The notes under the pieces were generated by a model. It saw nothing but the letters and a program-made list of their open reading frames with translations. It was not told the DNA's origin and made no database searches. 64,000 nt of DNA, from positions 62,001 to 126,000 of the forward strand of contig VXLJ01000003.1 in assembly GCA_009841635.1 (NCBI GenBank), in the 5' to 3' direction. The stretch is from Gammaproteobacteria bacterium. GTDB taxonomy: Bacteria > Pseudomonadota > Gammaproteobacteria > Pseudomonadales > Azotimanducaceae. Below, in pieces: positions 42,990-52,051 of the stretch (position 1 is the stretch's first letter; every line of letters starts with the position of its first letter). The translations under genes and the position numbers were made by a program.

Positions 42990-44150
42990 CTAAGGTGCGT
43001 TTGTAGCTTCTTGTAGAAAGCTTAACAACGCGGCCATTTCATCATCGGTAAATGAATAGGGCGTCATGACCGACCCATACCCTTCAACCAACTTGACCGC
43101 TGGATCGACGATGGATTCGATGATATAGGCTTCGTCAGCGACGACCACGCTGCCATCTGACAAGGTGATCTCACGATTCCAAAGACCTTGCCACGTAGGT
43201 CCTACCACTTCCGTGCCATCCAACGAATGACAGGCGAAACAACCGTTCTGGTCGGCGATTTGCCGCCCTTTGGCGACAATGGGAGATTCAGGTTTTTGAC
43301 CCGCTTTCATCTCCGCCCAAGTTACTTGAGTATCCAACCACGCTTCAAAATCTTCTTGCGTATCAATATACATGGTGCCGCGCATGATGTGGTGGCCGCG
43401 CCCGCACAACTCAGCACACAAAATCTCAAACTCGCCTGTACGCGTTGGCCGGAACCAGAAATAAGTGATCATGCCAGGGACCATGTCCATCTTGGCACGG
43501 ATTTCTGGCACCCAAAAATCATGCAAAACGTCTTTCGAACGCAGCACCATTTTGATGTTACGGCCGAGTGGGACATGCAGGATATTGCTGGCAACTAAGA
43601 TGTCGTCCTCGCCATACGGGTCGTCGTCACGCATCCCGAATGGATTTAGCGAGGTCATATTTGCTTCATAGGTGGTTTCTTCTAAACCACGCACCACGTT
43701 TTTCTTGACCGCCGTGGTGCCCAAAATCCCGTCTTCGCCTGGGAACCGGAACTTCCAAGTCCACTGTTCACCCAGCACTTCGATTTCCATCGCATCGGAC
43801 GGCACCTGTATATAGTCATCCCAAACGATCAAACCCGGAGCCAACATGATCACAACACCAATCGCGGTGATGATCGTTAGCCAGCTCTCTAAGACCGGAT
43901 GCTCTGGTTCATAGTGCGATTCGCCGCTCTCGTGGTACTTGTAACGCCAAATCGCCCACGCCATAAATAAGCCGAGGATGACGAACGCCACGCCACATAT
44001 CCACCATGTGACCATGACCGTGAAATCGATGAATTTCCAGTTAGAGGCAATTTCCGTGAATTGCCACGGACTCCAAACGTTGAAAATCACCGAGCCGATG
44101 ACCACAAGCCCAAGCAACAGGGCTACGTGGTGATCTAAGAGCTTTCGCAT
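42990..44150 (-). CDS. ctaC: Cytochrome c oxidase subunit II with fused cytochrome c domain (caa3 type)
   Basis: A 386-residue subunit II. Three N-terminal helices precede the periplasmic cupredoxin domain, with the CuA site around CAELCGRGHHIM (about residue 237). A C-terminal class I cytochrome c follows, with CFACHS (about residue 310) and a Met ligand probably in VMTPYSF. The fusion marks a caa3-type oxidase that accepts electrons from soluble cytochrome c or directly from a donor complex. It is the first gene of the oxidase operon. Confidence 0.95.
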   Translation of the reverse strand: MRKLLDHHVALLLGLVVIGSVIFNVWSPWQFTEIASNWKFIDFTVMVTWWICGVAFVILGLFMAWAIWRYKYHESGESHYEPEHPVLESWLTIITAIGVVIMLAPGLIVWDDYIQVPSDAMEIEVLGEQWTWKFRFPGEDGILGTTAVKKNVVRGLEETTYEANMTSLNPFGMRDDDPYGEDDILVASNILHVPLGRNIKMVLRSKDVLHDFWVPEIRAKMDMVPGMITYFWFRPTRTGEFEILCAELCGRGHHIMRGTMYIDTQEDFEAWLDTQVTWAEMKAGQKPESPIVAKGRQIADQNGCFACHSLDGTEVVGPTWQGLWNREITLSDGSVVVADEAYIIESIVDPAVKLVEGYGSVMTPYSFTDDEMAALLSFLQEATNAP

Positions 44151-44382
44151 GTTCCCTCAGTTTTGCCTAATTCAACTAAAACAACGCCAATCGCGCCGAG
44201 CTAAAGACGCATGGCATAGAGTGAATCGCAAGTACTTAAACACCGCCTGCTAATCCAATCAGATGCCACAGAACTGAAGCTAGACGCTCAGTCTGCAAGT
44301 CGTTATGTAGGAGCGACAGACGACGTTCAATTAGGTGCGTAATTTTGCTTATCAGGAAATCGATTTCAATAAAAACTTCGAA

Positions 44383-45501
44383 TTAGCGCGTCGGGAATAT
44401 CTCAGAAGCCGGCACATAGTCCAAATTGGTCGCTGCTGCGACTGCTTCGTGAGTGACGTGACCCTCGTAGACGTTAAGCCCGTTACGCAAGTTTGGATCC
44501 TCTGAAAACGCTCGGGCCGGTTCCTTGTCGGCCAAGGCCAACACAAACGGTAAGGTGGCATTATTCAACGCGAACGTCGAAGTTCGGGCAACCGCACCCG
44601 GCATATTGGCGACGCAGTAATGAACGACGTTGTGCTTAATAAATATCGGATCGGAGTGAGTTGTTGGTTTCGATGTTTCGAAGCAGCCCCCTTGATCTAT
44701 CGCAACATCTACCAGTACCGAACCATGCTGCATGTCTCGGACCATATCTTCACTAACCAAGCGCGGTGTCGTACTGCCAGGCACCAAGACGGCACCTATC
44801 ACTAAATCGGCGCGCGTCACATGGTCATAAACAGCATTGACCGTGGAGTAACGAGTGTGTAGCGCAGGCCGAAATTCGAGTTCAAGCTCCGCGAGTCGGC
44901 GCAAATCAACATCGAAAATCACAACGTCCGCTTCCATGCCCAATGCGATACGTGCCGCATTCATGCCAACAACCCCGCCGCCGAGTACCACCACCGTTGC
45001 CGGTTCAGAGCCTGGAACACCACCCAGCAATGCGCCACGTCCGCCTTGCTCTATTTCCAGCGCGTGTGCTCCCGCTTGAACTGACATACGTCCTGCAACT
45101 TCGCTCATCGGCGCGAGCAGCGGCAAACGCCCTTGATTGTCTGTGACCGTTTCGTACGCGATAGCAATGCAACCACTTTCCTGCAAACCACGTGTTAGGT
45201 CAGGGTCCGGCGCTAAATGCAAATAGGTGAACAGGATTTGACCAGAACGCAGGCGTTTGACTTCCTCAGCCTGAGGTTCTTTCACTTTGACGATCATGTC
45301 GGCTTCAAAGAGTTGGTCCAAATCACTTGTTAAGGTCGCACCTGCTGCTTGGTACTCTGCATCCGCCAACCCTAATTTAGTGGCACAGTCTGACTCCACC
45401 AGCACCTCATGCCCGTGATGCGTGAGCTCAAGCACGCTCGATGGTGTGAGTCCGACCCGATTTTCATCAGGCTTGATTTCCTTAGGCACGCCAATTCGCA
45501 C
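44383..45501 (-). CDS. ald: Alanine dehydrogenase
   Basis: This enzyme interconverts L-alanine and pyruvate plus ammonia with NAD. The 372-residue product has the typical N-terminus (MRIGVPKEIKPDENRVGLTP), the catalytic-Lys segment MIVKVKEPQAEE, the His in TYLHLAPD and the NAD motif VLGGGVVGMNAARIALG. SVLVDVAIDQGGCFETSKPT and HYCVANMPGAVARTST are the family signatures. Length is standard. It starts at GTG and diverges from the CheA-like gene. A 232-base gap separates it from the oxidase operon; I see nothing definite in that gap. Confidence 0.96.
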   Translation of the reverse strand: MRIGVPKEIKPDENRVGLTPSSVLELTHHGHEVLVESDCATKLGLADAEYQAAGATLTSDLDQLFEADMIVKVKEPQAEEVKRLRSGQILFTYLHLAPDPDLTRGLQESGCIAIAYETVTDNQGRLPLLAPMSEVAGRMSVQAGAHALEIEQGGRGALLGGVPGSEPATVVVLGGGVVGMNAARIALGMEADVVIFDVDLRRLAELELEFRPALHTRYSTVNAVYDHVTRADLVIGAVLVPGSTTPRLVSEDMVRDMQHGSVLVDVAIDQGGCFETSKPTTHSDPIFIKHNVVHYCVANMPGAVARTSTFALNNATLPFVLALADKEPARAFSEDPNLRNGLNVYEGHVTHEAVAAATNLDYVPASEIFPTR

Positions 45502-45593
45502 AATAATCAGTTCCGTTAAGTTGACATGTCGCGAGCAACGTCGGGCATCACTTCCCCGCTCGCAAGCCGTAATTTTGAAAGCATTTTGACCCT

Positions 45594-47333
45594 GTGGCTG
45601 AATCTACCCCTACTTCTTTCATTATTTCGCAATTAGAAGCGTGCATAGCTGCCAACTTTTCTGCTACAGAAATCGGCACATTGAGCGAAGCCTTGCTGGC
45701 AGCACCAGCTGACCTGGCTCCGGCGTACGCCGAGTTGCTTGAAGCATTGACAAATTACGCGCTCCAGCTGCGAGACGGTGCCGTGAAACAATCGTCTTCA
45801 ACGGCGACGCTATTTCGCGAATCTGCGGCGCTACTGCAGGAGGCTGACACCCGGGAACAGCCTTCAGCCAATGTGGCTGAGGCCATACACAGCTTATTGG
45901 AACGGCTTGATTTAGAAGCTTCTGGTGGCTTCGATGCCGCTGAAGCAGGCGAGCTTCCAATCGACGCCACGTCGAGCGAGAATGCCGCGCAGACTTTCCG
46001 GATGCGTCAAGCGATGCACCGGATACGATGCCTCATAGATTCAATACGCCCTTCAACGATGTCCCCCACGCCATTAAGTGCTCAAGAAGCATTGCGCAGG
46101 GCTCAGCTGGGGATCCTGCAAGCATTAGAAGCCGACCTGCCTATAGAACCGTCGGTCTCAGTACGTGTCGTCGGTGACGCAATCGCGGGGAAATTCACTG
46201 ACATCAATCTCAAAGTAAGTGTCTCTTCAGACCAGCAAGTGCACAGTAGTTGCATCCATGCACTTACGACCCTTGGGTCACACGTAATAACTTCGTTGCC
46301 GCAGGAGGGCGGCATCGAGGTAGACATTGCTGCGACCGGTGAGACAATCGCCATGAACTTGTCCGTACCCAGCGAGTTGCCAACACCAGATAAGTTAATC
46401 CATGTTGCGAAAGAAGCGGGTTTTGTAAGGACCAGCGCACTTCTTGGTAGCGATGAATTGCGTCAATTTATGCTATTGCCAGCCAAGCGCGATAGTGGCT
46501 GGTTGAAAGAGGTGTCGTCACTGTTCGCAGTACTGAACCATTACGGTGCTGAGGTCAAATTTCAATCGGCTACCAACGGCACTCAAGTCAACTTAACGAT
46601 TCCGAGCACGATGCGAGAGTGCGCGGTTGCTGTGTTTGCGCTCGGCAACTCGCTGTATGCGTTCGCAGTTCAAGATATCGAAAAAGTCGAGGTGAGAAAT
46701 CCAACAACTCATTCAAACATCGATCGGGAACCGAGCTTCGACGATTCAGACAATATTTTCAAATTGAGTAGCGAGCGTTCCGCCCATGCGGATGTATGCG
46801 TGACCTTGACAAGGCCACCAAACACGCACCAGATTTACTTCACTAGCCAGGAGCCAGACGGCTATGTTGTCTCGCTTGACTCGCCAGTAACACCTCATGG
46901 ATGTGTTCAACTAAGGGATGGCCGTGTCGTTAACTTGATTTCTATATGGGATCTGGACGGATTTGCCGATGCTAGACGCTCAAAAACCTCTATAAAGCCG
47001 GCGTTACGTCTCATTGCGTTCAACGACTGTGAATTACCGATGCAATTGAGCTCAAATGAGATAGCTGTCGAAATGGTTTCTACTGAATTGGCAGCGATAA
47101 GCGCGATGCAAGAGAATCGACCTCACGGATTACTCGTTGCGAAGCAAAGTCCAATATCTCACCCAGCACTTTTCAACTTCGCTAAAGATCGTCGAATTAA
47201 CGTTCTGACAGAAGTTCGTTCCCAAAATCAAAAGGACGAACCAGGAGAGCTAGTGGCAACTGTTCAAGTACAAACAAGCCAAGACTTGCGAGCAAGCTTA
47301 CGGGCCGAATCGCTCGCTAGAAGGAGCTCATAG
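45594..47333 (+). CDS. Degenerate CheA-like protein (HATPase-like, CheW-like and receiver-like remnants)
   Basis: A 579-residue protein whose second half aligns by eye with the end of CheA. HYGAEVKFQSATNGTQVNLTIP resembles the G2-box end of a histidine-kinase ATPase domain. It runs directly into a CheW-like segment (AVAVFALGNSLYAFAVQDIE, about residues 343-460) and a C-terminal receiver-like region. The ATP-binding N and G1 boxes are not recognisable, no HPt His motif is seen, and the receiver has no phosphoacceptor Asp (FNDCE, then LLVAKQSPI). It starts at GTG. No chemotaxis genes are nearby. A regulatory pseudo-kinase is one reading; the homology itself is moderate. Confidence 0.55.
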   Translation: MAESTPTSFIISQLEACIAANFSATEIGTLSEALLAAPADLAPAYAELLEALTNYALQLRDGAVKQSSSTATLFRESAALLQEADTREQPSANVAEAIHSLLERLDLEASGGFDAAEAGELPIDATSSENAAQTFRMRQAMHRIRCLIDSIRPSTMSPTPLSAQEALRRAQLGILQALEADLPIEPSVSVRVVGDAIAGKFTDINLKVSVSSDQQVHSSCIHALTTLGSHVITSLPQEGGIEVDIAATGETIAMNLSVPSELPTPDKLIHVAKEAGFVRTSALLGSDELRQFMLLPAKRDSGWLKEVSSLFAVLNHYGAEVKFQSATNGTQVNLTIPSTMRECAVAVFALGNSLYAFAVQDIEKVEVRNPTTHSNIDREPSFDDSDNIFKLSSERSAHADVCVTLTRPPNTHQIYFTSQEPDGYVVSLDSPVTPHGCVQLRDGRVVNLISIWDLDGFADARRSKTSIKPALRLIAFNDCELPMQLSSNEIAVEMVSTELAAISAMQENRPHGLLVAKQSPISHPALFNFAKDRRINVLTEVRSQNQKDEPGELVATVQVQTSQDLRASLRAESLARRSS

Positions 47334-47340
47334 AAACGCC

Positions 47341-48186
47341 TTATTCGTCGATGAGCCTAGTCAATATTGCTTGCGTGGGACGAGCCAGATTCAGCGTATA
47401 GAAGTGCAATCCACTAGCCTTGTTCTGGAGCAATGTACGACATAAATCAGCAACCACGTCTGCCCCGAACTCTCTTATCTTGGCCTGATAGCCTTGCATG
47501 AACGTGAGTTTTATCCTCAGCCAATCCGGGATTTTCGCACCGCATTTACTCGAGAACGCTAGCAGCTTCGGAAAGTTCGAAATAGGCATGATGCCCGGCA
47601 CGATTGGTTGGGTAATTCCAGCTTTCGTGCACGTCGCAACAAATTCCTTATAGGTTTCTGCGTCATAAAAATACTGTGTGATGCAACAATCGGCACCTGC
47701 ATCTACTTTGTCTTTCAAATGGCGTATATCGTCCTGCGGCGACTGCGCTTCTGGGTGCACTTCCGGATAGCAAGCGACATTTAGACGAAATTTTTGACCG
47801 GTACACGTGCGGATGAGCTCGACAAGCTCACGCGCGTAGTGGAACGTTGTGGGTTTAACGTCGTCTTGATCAGCGATGTCTCCCCTCAATACCACGAGTT
47901 GATCGACACTCAATGCCTCGTAGGTTTCCAACAGCGACACCATCGTCTCGCGCGTGTCGTCGCGCCAAGTTATGTGAGGTATCGCATTGAAGCCTTCGGC
48001 ACGCAGAATTCGAATGGTTTCTAGCGTACCGTCTCGTACCGATCCACCTGCGCCGTGCGTAACCGAATAAAAATCCGGCTCGTACTCTGCCAAGCGGCGT
48101 GCTGTGCGTAAAAGATTGTGGGTTCCGCGAACGGATTTTGGCGGGAAAAACTCGAAACTAAGGTGCGCGATATCGCTACGTTTCAT
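47341..48186 (-). CDS. metF: 5,10-Methylenetetrahydrofolate reductase MetF
   Basis: MetF reduces methylene-THF to methyl-THF with FAD and NADH for methionine synthesis. The 281-residue TIM-barrel protein has SFEFFPPKS, SVTHGAGGS, LVVLRGD, NVACYPEVHPEA, CITQYFYDAETY and VPGIMPIS. Its ATG overlaps the metK stop by 4 bases, giving a metK-metF operon that couples methyl-group supply to S-adenosylmethionine synthesis. It converges on the CheA-like gene with 7 bases between stops. Confidence 0.96.
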   Translation of the reverse strand: MKRSDIAHLSFEFFPPKSVRGTHNLLRTARRLAEYEPDFYSVTHGAGGSVRDGTLETIRILRAEGFNAIPHITWRDDTRETMVSLLETYEALSVDQLVVLRGDIADQDDVKPTTFHYARELVELIRTCTGQKFRLNVACYPEVHPEAQSPQDDIRHLKDKVDAGADCCITQYFYDAETYKEFVATCTKAGITQPIVPGIMPISNFPKLLAFSSKCGAKIPDWLRIKLTFMQGYQAKIREFGADVVADLCRTLLQNKASGLHFYTLNLARPTQAILTRLIDE

Positions 48187-49349
48187 TCAAAGGCATCGGC
48201 TTTGAGCAGCTCGGCGCGATCAGTGTTCTCCCACGAGTAACTATCCACTGAATGACCAAAGTGACCGAAGGTAGCAGTACTTCGATAAATTGGTTGCTTA
48301 AGACCCAACATTTCGACAATCCCACCCGCACTAAGGTCAAACCGATGCTTCACGATCGAGCCGATTCTTTCGTCGTCGATGCCTTCCGCTGCGGTGCCAA
48401 ACGTATTGACTACCACATCAACTGGTTGTGACTGCCCAATGGCATAACTCAATTGCACTTCACAGCGTTCCGCCAATCCAGCGGCAACGACGTTTTTTGC
48501 GACATACCGAGCAGCGTAGGCTGCAGACCGATCTACCTTCGATGGATCCTTGCCTGAAAATGCGCCACCCCCATGACGAGCCATGCCACCATAGGTGTCC
48601 ACAATGATTTTGCGACCGGTCAAGCCGCAATCAGTCGCTGGTCCACCTAACGTCCAAGGTCCGCAGGGATTAATGTGAACGTTAGCGTCGTCAATATCAA
48701 TGTTCTCTGCTAATACTGGTTTGATGATTGCCTCAAGAACTTGCTGTTCCACGAAATCAGCACTCACATCCTCATCATGTTGGGTCGAAAACACGATAGT
48801 TCGAATAGCGGTCGGGCGCCCGTTTTCGTAGGCGACAGTTAACTGGCATTTCGCGTCTGGTCCCAGAAAATCCAACCCATTGCGCCGCGCTTGCGCATGC
48901 TTGCGCATTAACAGGTGCGAATACATGATGGGGGCAGGCATGAGCTCAGGCGTTTCATTTGAGGCATACCCGAACATCATGCCCTGATCACCAGCGCCTT
49001 GTTCCTTCTCAGCCGTGGCGTCGACATCGACCCCACGTTTTATGTCGCTCGATTGATTGTTCACGAGCACTTTTACTTCGCACGCGTCGTAATCGATGCC
49101 AAATTCTTTGGTGTAGCCGACCGCCTCGAGCACCTCTCGAGCAATGTGCTCGTAATTAAGGTTGGTACGCGTGCTAACCTCACCAGCAATGATCACGGTA
49201 TTGGACTTGATCAATGTTTCGCAAGCCACCCGTGCGTCAGGGTCGCTCTTAAGTGCCGCATCTAATACGGCGTCCGATATTTGATCGCACAGCTTGTCCG
49301 GATGTCCTTCAGACACTGATTCGGACGTAAAAGTAAGGTATTCGCTCAA
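48183..49349 (-). CDS. metK: S-adenosylmethionine synthetase MetK
   Basis: MetK makes S-adenosylmethionine from methionine and ATP. The 388-residue product has SEGHPDKLCDQISDAVLD, the ATP-binding GAGDQGMMFGYA and the P-loop-like GGGAFSGKDPSKVDRSAAY, all near-invariant in the family. It is the first gene of a metK-metF pair. The upstream region (49350-49626) was read for SAM or SAH riboswitch features, and none was recognised. Confidence 0.98.
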   Translation of the reverse strand: MSEYLTFTSESVSEGHPDKLCDQISDAVLDAALKSDPDARVACETLIKSNTVIIAGEVSTRTNLNYEHIAREVLEAVGYTKEFGIDYDACEVKVLVNNQSSDIKRGVDVDATAEKEQGAGDQGMMFGYASNETPELMPAPIMYSHLLMRKHAQARRNGLDFLGPDAKCQLTVAYENGRPTAIRTIVFSTQHDEDVSADFVEQQVLEAIIKPVLAENIDIDDANVHINPCGPWTLGGPATDCGLTGRKIIVDTYGGMARHGGGAFSGKDPSKVDRSAAYAARYVAKNVVAAGLAERCEVQLSYAIGQSQPVDVVVNTFGTAAEGIDDERIGSIVKHRFDLSAGGIVEMLGLKQPIYRSTATFGHFGHSVDSYSWENTDRAELLKADAFE

Positions 49350-49626
49350 CTTTAGGTCGTAGTTGATTTCACCCTTTACAAGCGAAATCGATGGGAATGG
49401 AAAGCGCTATTGTAAGAGCGGAAATCACGTCTGAGAGTTGCCAAAGCACACCGATTTCGTGTTTGAAATTGCGAAACAATCCTGAACTCTAGCTACCGGT
49501 CAAGCAGACCCAAGGCACGACCTGCAACATGACCCAACGCTTTGCGATTCGTGATCAGGCGCTCATTTAGTGACTCGCAAAACGCAATAAAATGCAAACG
49601 ACGTTGCCTTTTCAGCGAGATTTGAA
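49350..49626. other. Divergent region between metK and a PhyH-family gene
   Basis: 277 bases carrying both divergent promoters. On the plus strand an AATAAAAT stretch near 49588 could be part of a promoter for the PhyH-type gene. No riboswitch-like fold, RNA gene or clear operator was found. Confidence 0.3.
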
Positions 49627-50778
49627 ATGACCGATGCTCTTCCGGCGACAGAGTATCGGCGTCGAATGGAAATCTATGCTCAGGAAGGAGCAAATCGCGC
49701 AGCGCAATTAGGCAATCGCGGCCCAATCAGACTAGATGATCACGGCAAACTCCACGCCGACATAGTTGAGGCCTATTGGAAGCATGGCTTCTATGTTTTT
49801 CGGCGTGCATTAAGCGATTCGGAAGTCGGTGAACTGAGAAAAGATGTGATGCACGTGCTCGCGCACGCACCAATTGGTCCGCAACAAAGCGTTGACGCCA
49901 ACGGCGAACCAGCCATCGGCACTGAGATGAAACGTTTTCCCTACTTTTTCGTCAAACCACTATCAGATCCAGTCGGTGGTACAGCTAGCTCAGAAGGTCG
50001 CCATATGAGCAAAATGGCGGAGGCGCAGCCTGATGATGACGCCCCTGAGTATGTCATTCAAATCATCGCAGGCATGTGCCAGCTATTTGAATCTGGCTTG
50101 CGTGTCTATGGTCATCCAGGGTTACTTGCAGTTGCTGAAGCGATCAATGGTCCCGATTTTGTGCCATACAACGATGCCATCTTCGTGAAGCAACCAGGCT
50201 TGGGCGGGTCGGTAGCCTGGCATCAAGATGGGGTCACGCATTGGGACAGTTCAAATTGGGATGAGGGCATTCATGGCGTTAATTTCCAAGCCCAACTCAA
50301 TCGAACGTCACCGTTGAGTTGCCTATGGGTGGTGCCCGGCACGCATAAAAGGGGTCGTGTGGATATCAAGGCGATGGTCGAAGCAAATGGCGGCTCAGAT
50401 CAGCTGCCTGACGCCATCCCGTTGCATTGCGAACCAGGTGATGTGACTATCGTGAACCGGCAGACGTTGCATTGCTCATTTGCCAACACCTCTGACGATT
50501 TTCGCATTTCGGTTTCTTGGGGCATGCATAGACGCGAGGCGGTGATCGGTCAGCACGGACACCTTCTTCAACCGAAAGAAGTGATTTACGACGAGGAATT
50601 CATTACTAAGCGCTCAAGCGTCATTCAGGTCGCGATAGATGCACGGCGGCAGTATTACAGTGAAGAAAAACCATACGAATACATGCCATTCAAGACGGTC
50701 GCCAAGCAATATCAATGGAATCCCGAAAACTTTGAGCGTGTCATTCGAGATTACAACACTCGCGATATGGGGATATGA
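49627..50778 (+). CDS. Phytanoyl-CoA dioxygenase (PhyH) family protein
   Basis: A 383-residue Fe(II)/2-oxoglutarate oxygenase. The iron ligands are HQD in VAWHQDGVTHW and a distal His in NRQTLHCSFANTS. The 2-oxoglutarate-binding Arg is likely in DDFRISVSWG. CLWVVPGTHKRGR is a PhyH hallmark. It is longer than the 18044 gene and not closely similar to it. It diverges from metK and converges on a CmcJ/NvfI-type gene, so a joint function for the two oxygenases is possible but unproven. Substrate unknown. Confidence 0.88.
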   Translation: MTDALPATEYRRRMEIYAQEGANRAAQLGNRGPIRLDDHGKLHADIVEAYWKHGFYVFRRALSDSEVGELRKDVMHVLAHAPIGPQQSVDANGEPAIGTEMKRFPYFFVKPLSDPVGGTASSEGRHMSKMAEAQPDDDAPEYVIQIIAGMCQLFESGLRVYGHPGLLAVAEAINGPDFVPYNDAIFVKQPGLGGSVAWHQDGVTHWDSSNWDEGIHGVNFQAQLNRTSPLSCLWVVPGTHKRGRVDIKAMVEANGGSDQLPDAIPLHCEPGDVTIVNRQTLHCSFANTSDDFRISVSWGMHRREAVIGQHGHLLQPKEVIYDEEFITKRSSVIQVAIDARRQYYSEEKPYEYMPFKTVAKQYQWNPENFERVIRDYNTRDMGI

Positions 50779-50903
50779 GTAGTGCTTAGCGCCCGTCAAT
50801 GCATGATGATTCGTGCTATTAAAGTCTTTTAAATCAATGATTTAGTTTTACTTTAGGCGCGATAGTTTTAATCCGCCACCGAGCAGTCGCCCGACCATTC
50901 AGA

Positions 50904-51755
50904 CTAATTCAATATGGGTAATTGCACAAAGAAACGAACTTCAACGCTCTCGCGTTCTTGCAATCCGTCTGAATCTGGAATCGGCACTGCCGTGTGCAAT
51001 GTGGGGCAGAAAACCTCTCCGTCCGGCGGGTGCGAGTCATAGGTCGTAAACACCAATGCTTCATCGTTGGTCATTGCAGAGTAGTAATTCCATCGTTGCG
51101 CATCGTTTGGTTTGCAGTAATGTGCGTTAAATGGCCTAGGCTTAGCGTTGGGATTCAAGTTGTACTCAAGATCGCTTGGTTCAACTGACGTCCGATCACA
51201 AACCGCTAACGGCAAACGAGCCAACGGTTTAGGGGAAACGGACCGCCAGATATTGATGCCAATCAAACGCTTGTCCTGCGGCATCCCCTGAACTTCGCTG
51301 AATTTCTCAATGACTTTCCCGGTGTGCTCGTCAATGAAGTCTGCGTAGTCATTGTGAACGCCTGTTGCGCATGGACCGTATTGGACGCCATTTTCCCAAA
51401 AATGCTCTTTGAATTGCTCATTGCGATATGTGTGGCTGCCCGTAGGTGGCACAACCGCATTAGGGAGTAATTGCTGGAGCAAATCTCGTGTCTCAGCGTA
51501 ATAAATCGCTGCGACTTCCTTCGTGTCGGTCCAGTTTTGCACTTTGGTTGGTGAGTTAACCAGAAGAAAACCAGCACCGTCCGTTAGCAACTGCGTAGCG
51601 TCTTTTGGTTCGGGTATGACACCTTGCGTTAAGCGCGCATCCCTGATCAATACTGGTCTGTTAAACCTGGATTCGAAAAACTCGCGCTGTTGCGAAGCGG
51701 ACCCTTCTGCTTGAGTTTCAGGATTGACGAAGTTCAAGTTGCCGACAAAGTCCAA
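50904..51755 (-). CDS. CmcJ/NvfI-type putative 2OG/Fe(II) oxygenase
   Basis: A 283-residue protein with the features of the CmcJ/NvfI family, known from antibiotic and fungal meroterpenoid biosynthesis. These are VHNDYADF (iron-ligand HxD-like), INIWRSVSPKPLARLPLAVCD and a distal FTTYDSH ... TLHTAVP segment, with RESVEVRFFV at the C-terminus. The start is TTG at 51755, supported by AGGA 7 bases upstream. A related protein is encoded at 59686-60660. Substrate unknown. Confidence 0.8.
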   Translation of the reverse strand: MDFVGNLNFVNPETQAEGSASQQREFFESRFNRPVLIRDARLTQGVIPEPKDATQLLTDGAGFLLVNSPTKVQNWTDTKEVAAIYYAETRDLLQQLLPNAVVPPTGSHTYRNEQFKEHFWENGVQYGPCATGVHNDYADFIDEHTGKVIEKFSEVQGMPQDKRLIGINIWRSVSPKPLARLPLAVCDRTSVEPSDLEYNLNPNAKPRPFNAHYCKPNDAQRWNYYSAMTNDEALVFTTYDSHPPDGEVFCPTLHTAVPIPDSDGLQERESVEVRFFVQLPILN

Positions 51756-51803
51756 ATTACTTTCCTTTTAGTGAATTGCGCCTACTGTGCAAAAACCGTC
51801 CAC

Positions 51804-51819
51804 GAACCAACGTTGGTTC
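51804..51819. promoter_or_regulatory. Perfect 16-base palindrome in a divergent promoter region
   Basis: GAACCAACGTTGGTTC reads the same on both strands. It lies between the CmcJ/NvfI-type gene (minus, start at 51755) and the Nramp-fold gene (plus, start at 52052), 49 bases upstream of the former. Its form suits a dimeric repressor or activator site with a central CG. No regulator gene is adjacent. Confidence 0.5.
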
Positions 51820-52051
51820 TAATTGTTTCATTCAAAACCAGCTTCACTATTAATGTTAAAGGTTGCCGCGGCTCACACTTTCAGCTTGTTTCGTTGCTAA
51901 AGCCGATCTATGCGCATCGCGGCCACGATAGCTGCTTGATAATCGCTAGGCACATCTCTCACAACAAGCGTGATGGTGCGCAAGTCACCTATTGACTTCA
52001 TGCATCGCTTACTGATCTTGCGAAACTAACAACCTTCAATCAAGTCCTCAC
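51820..52051. other. Leader region of the Nramp-fold transporter gene
   Basis: About 230 bases with no supported gene. I found no convincing terminator/antiterminator pair or metal-riboswitch (yybP-ykoY) core. Confidence 0.3.

Noticed and set aside
49350..49626. Possible SAM or SAH riboswitch upstream of metK
   Set aside because: No conserved core or pseudoknot pairing of the known classes could be matched when the minus strand was read.
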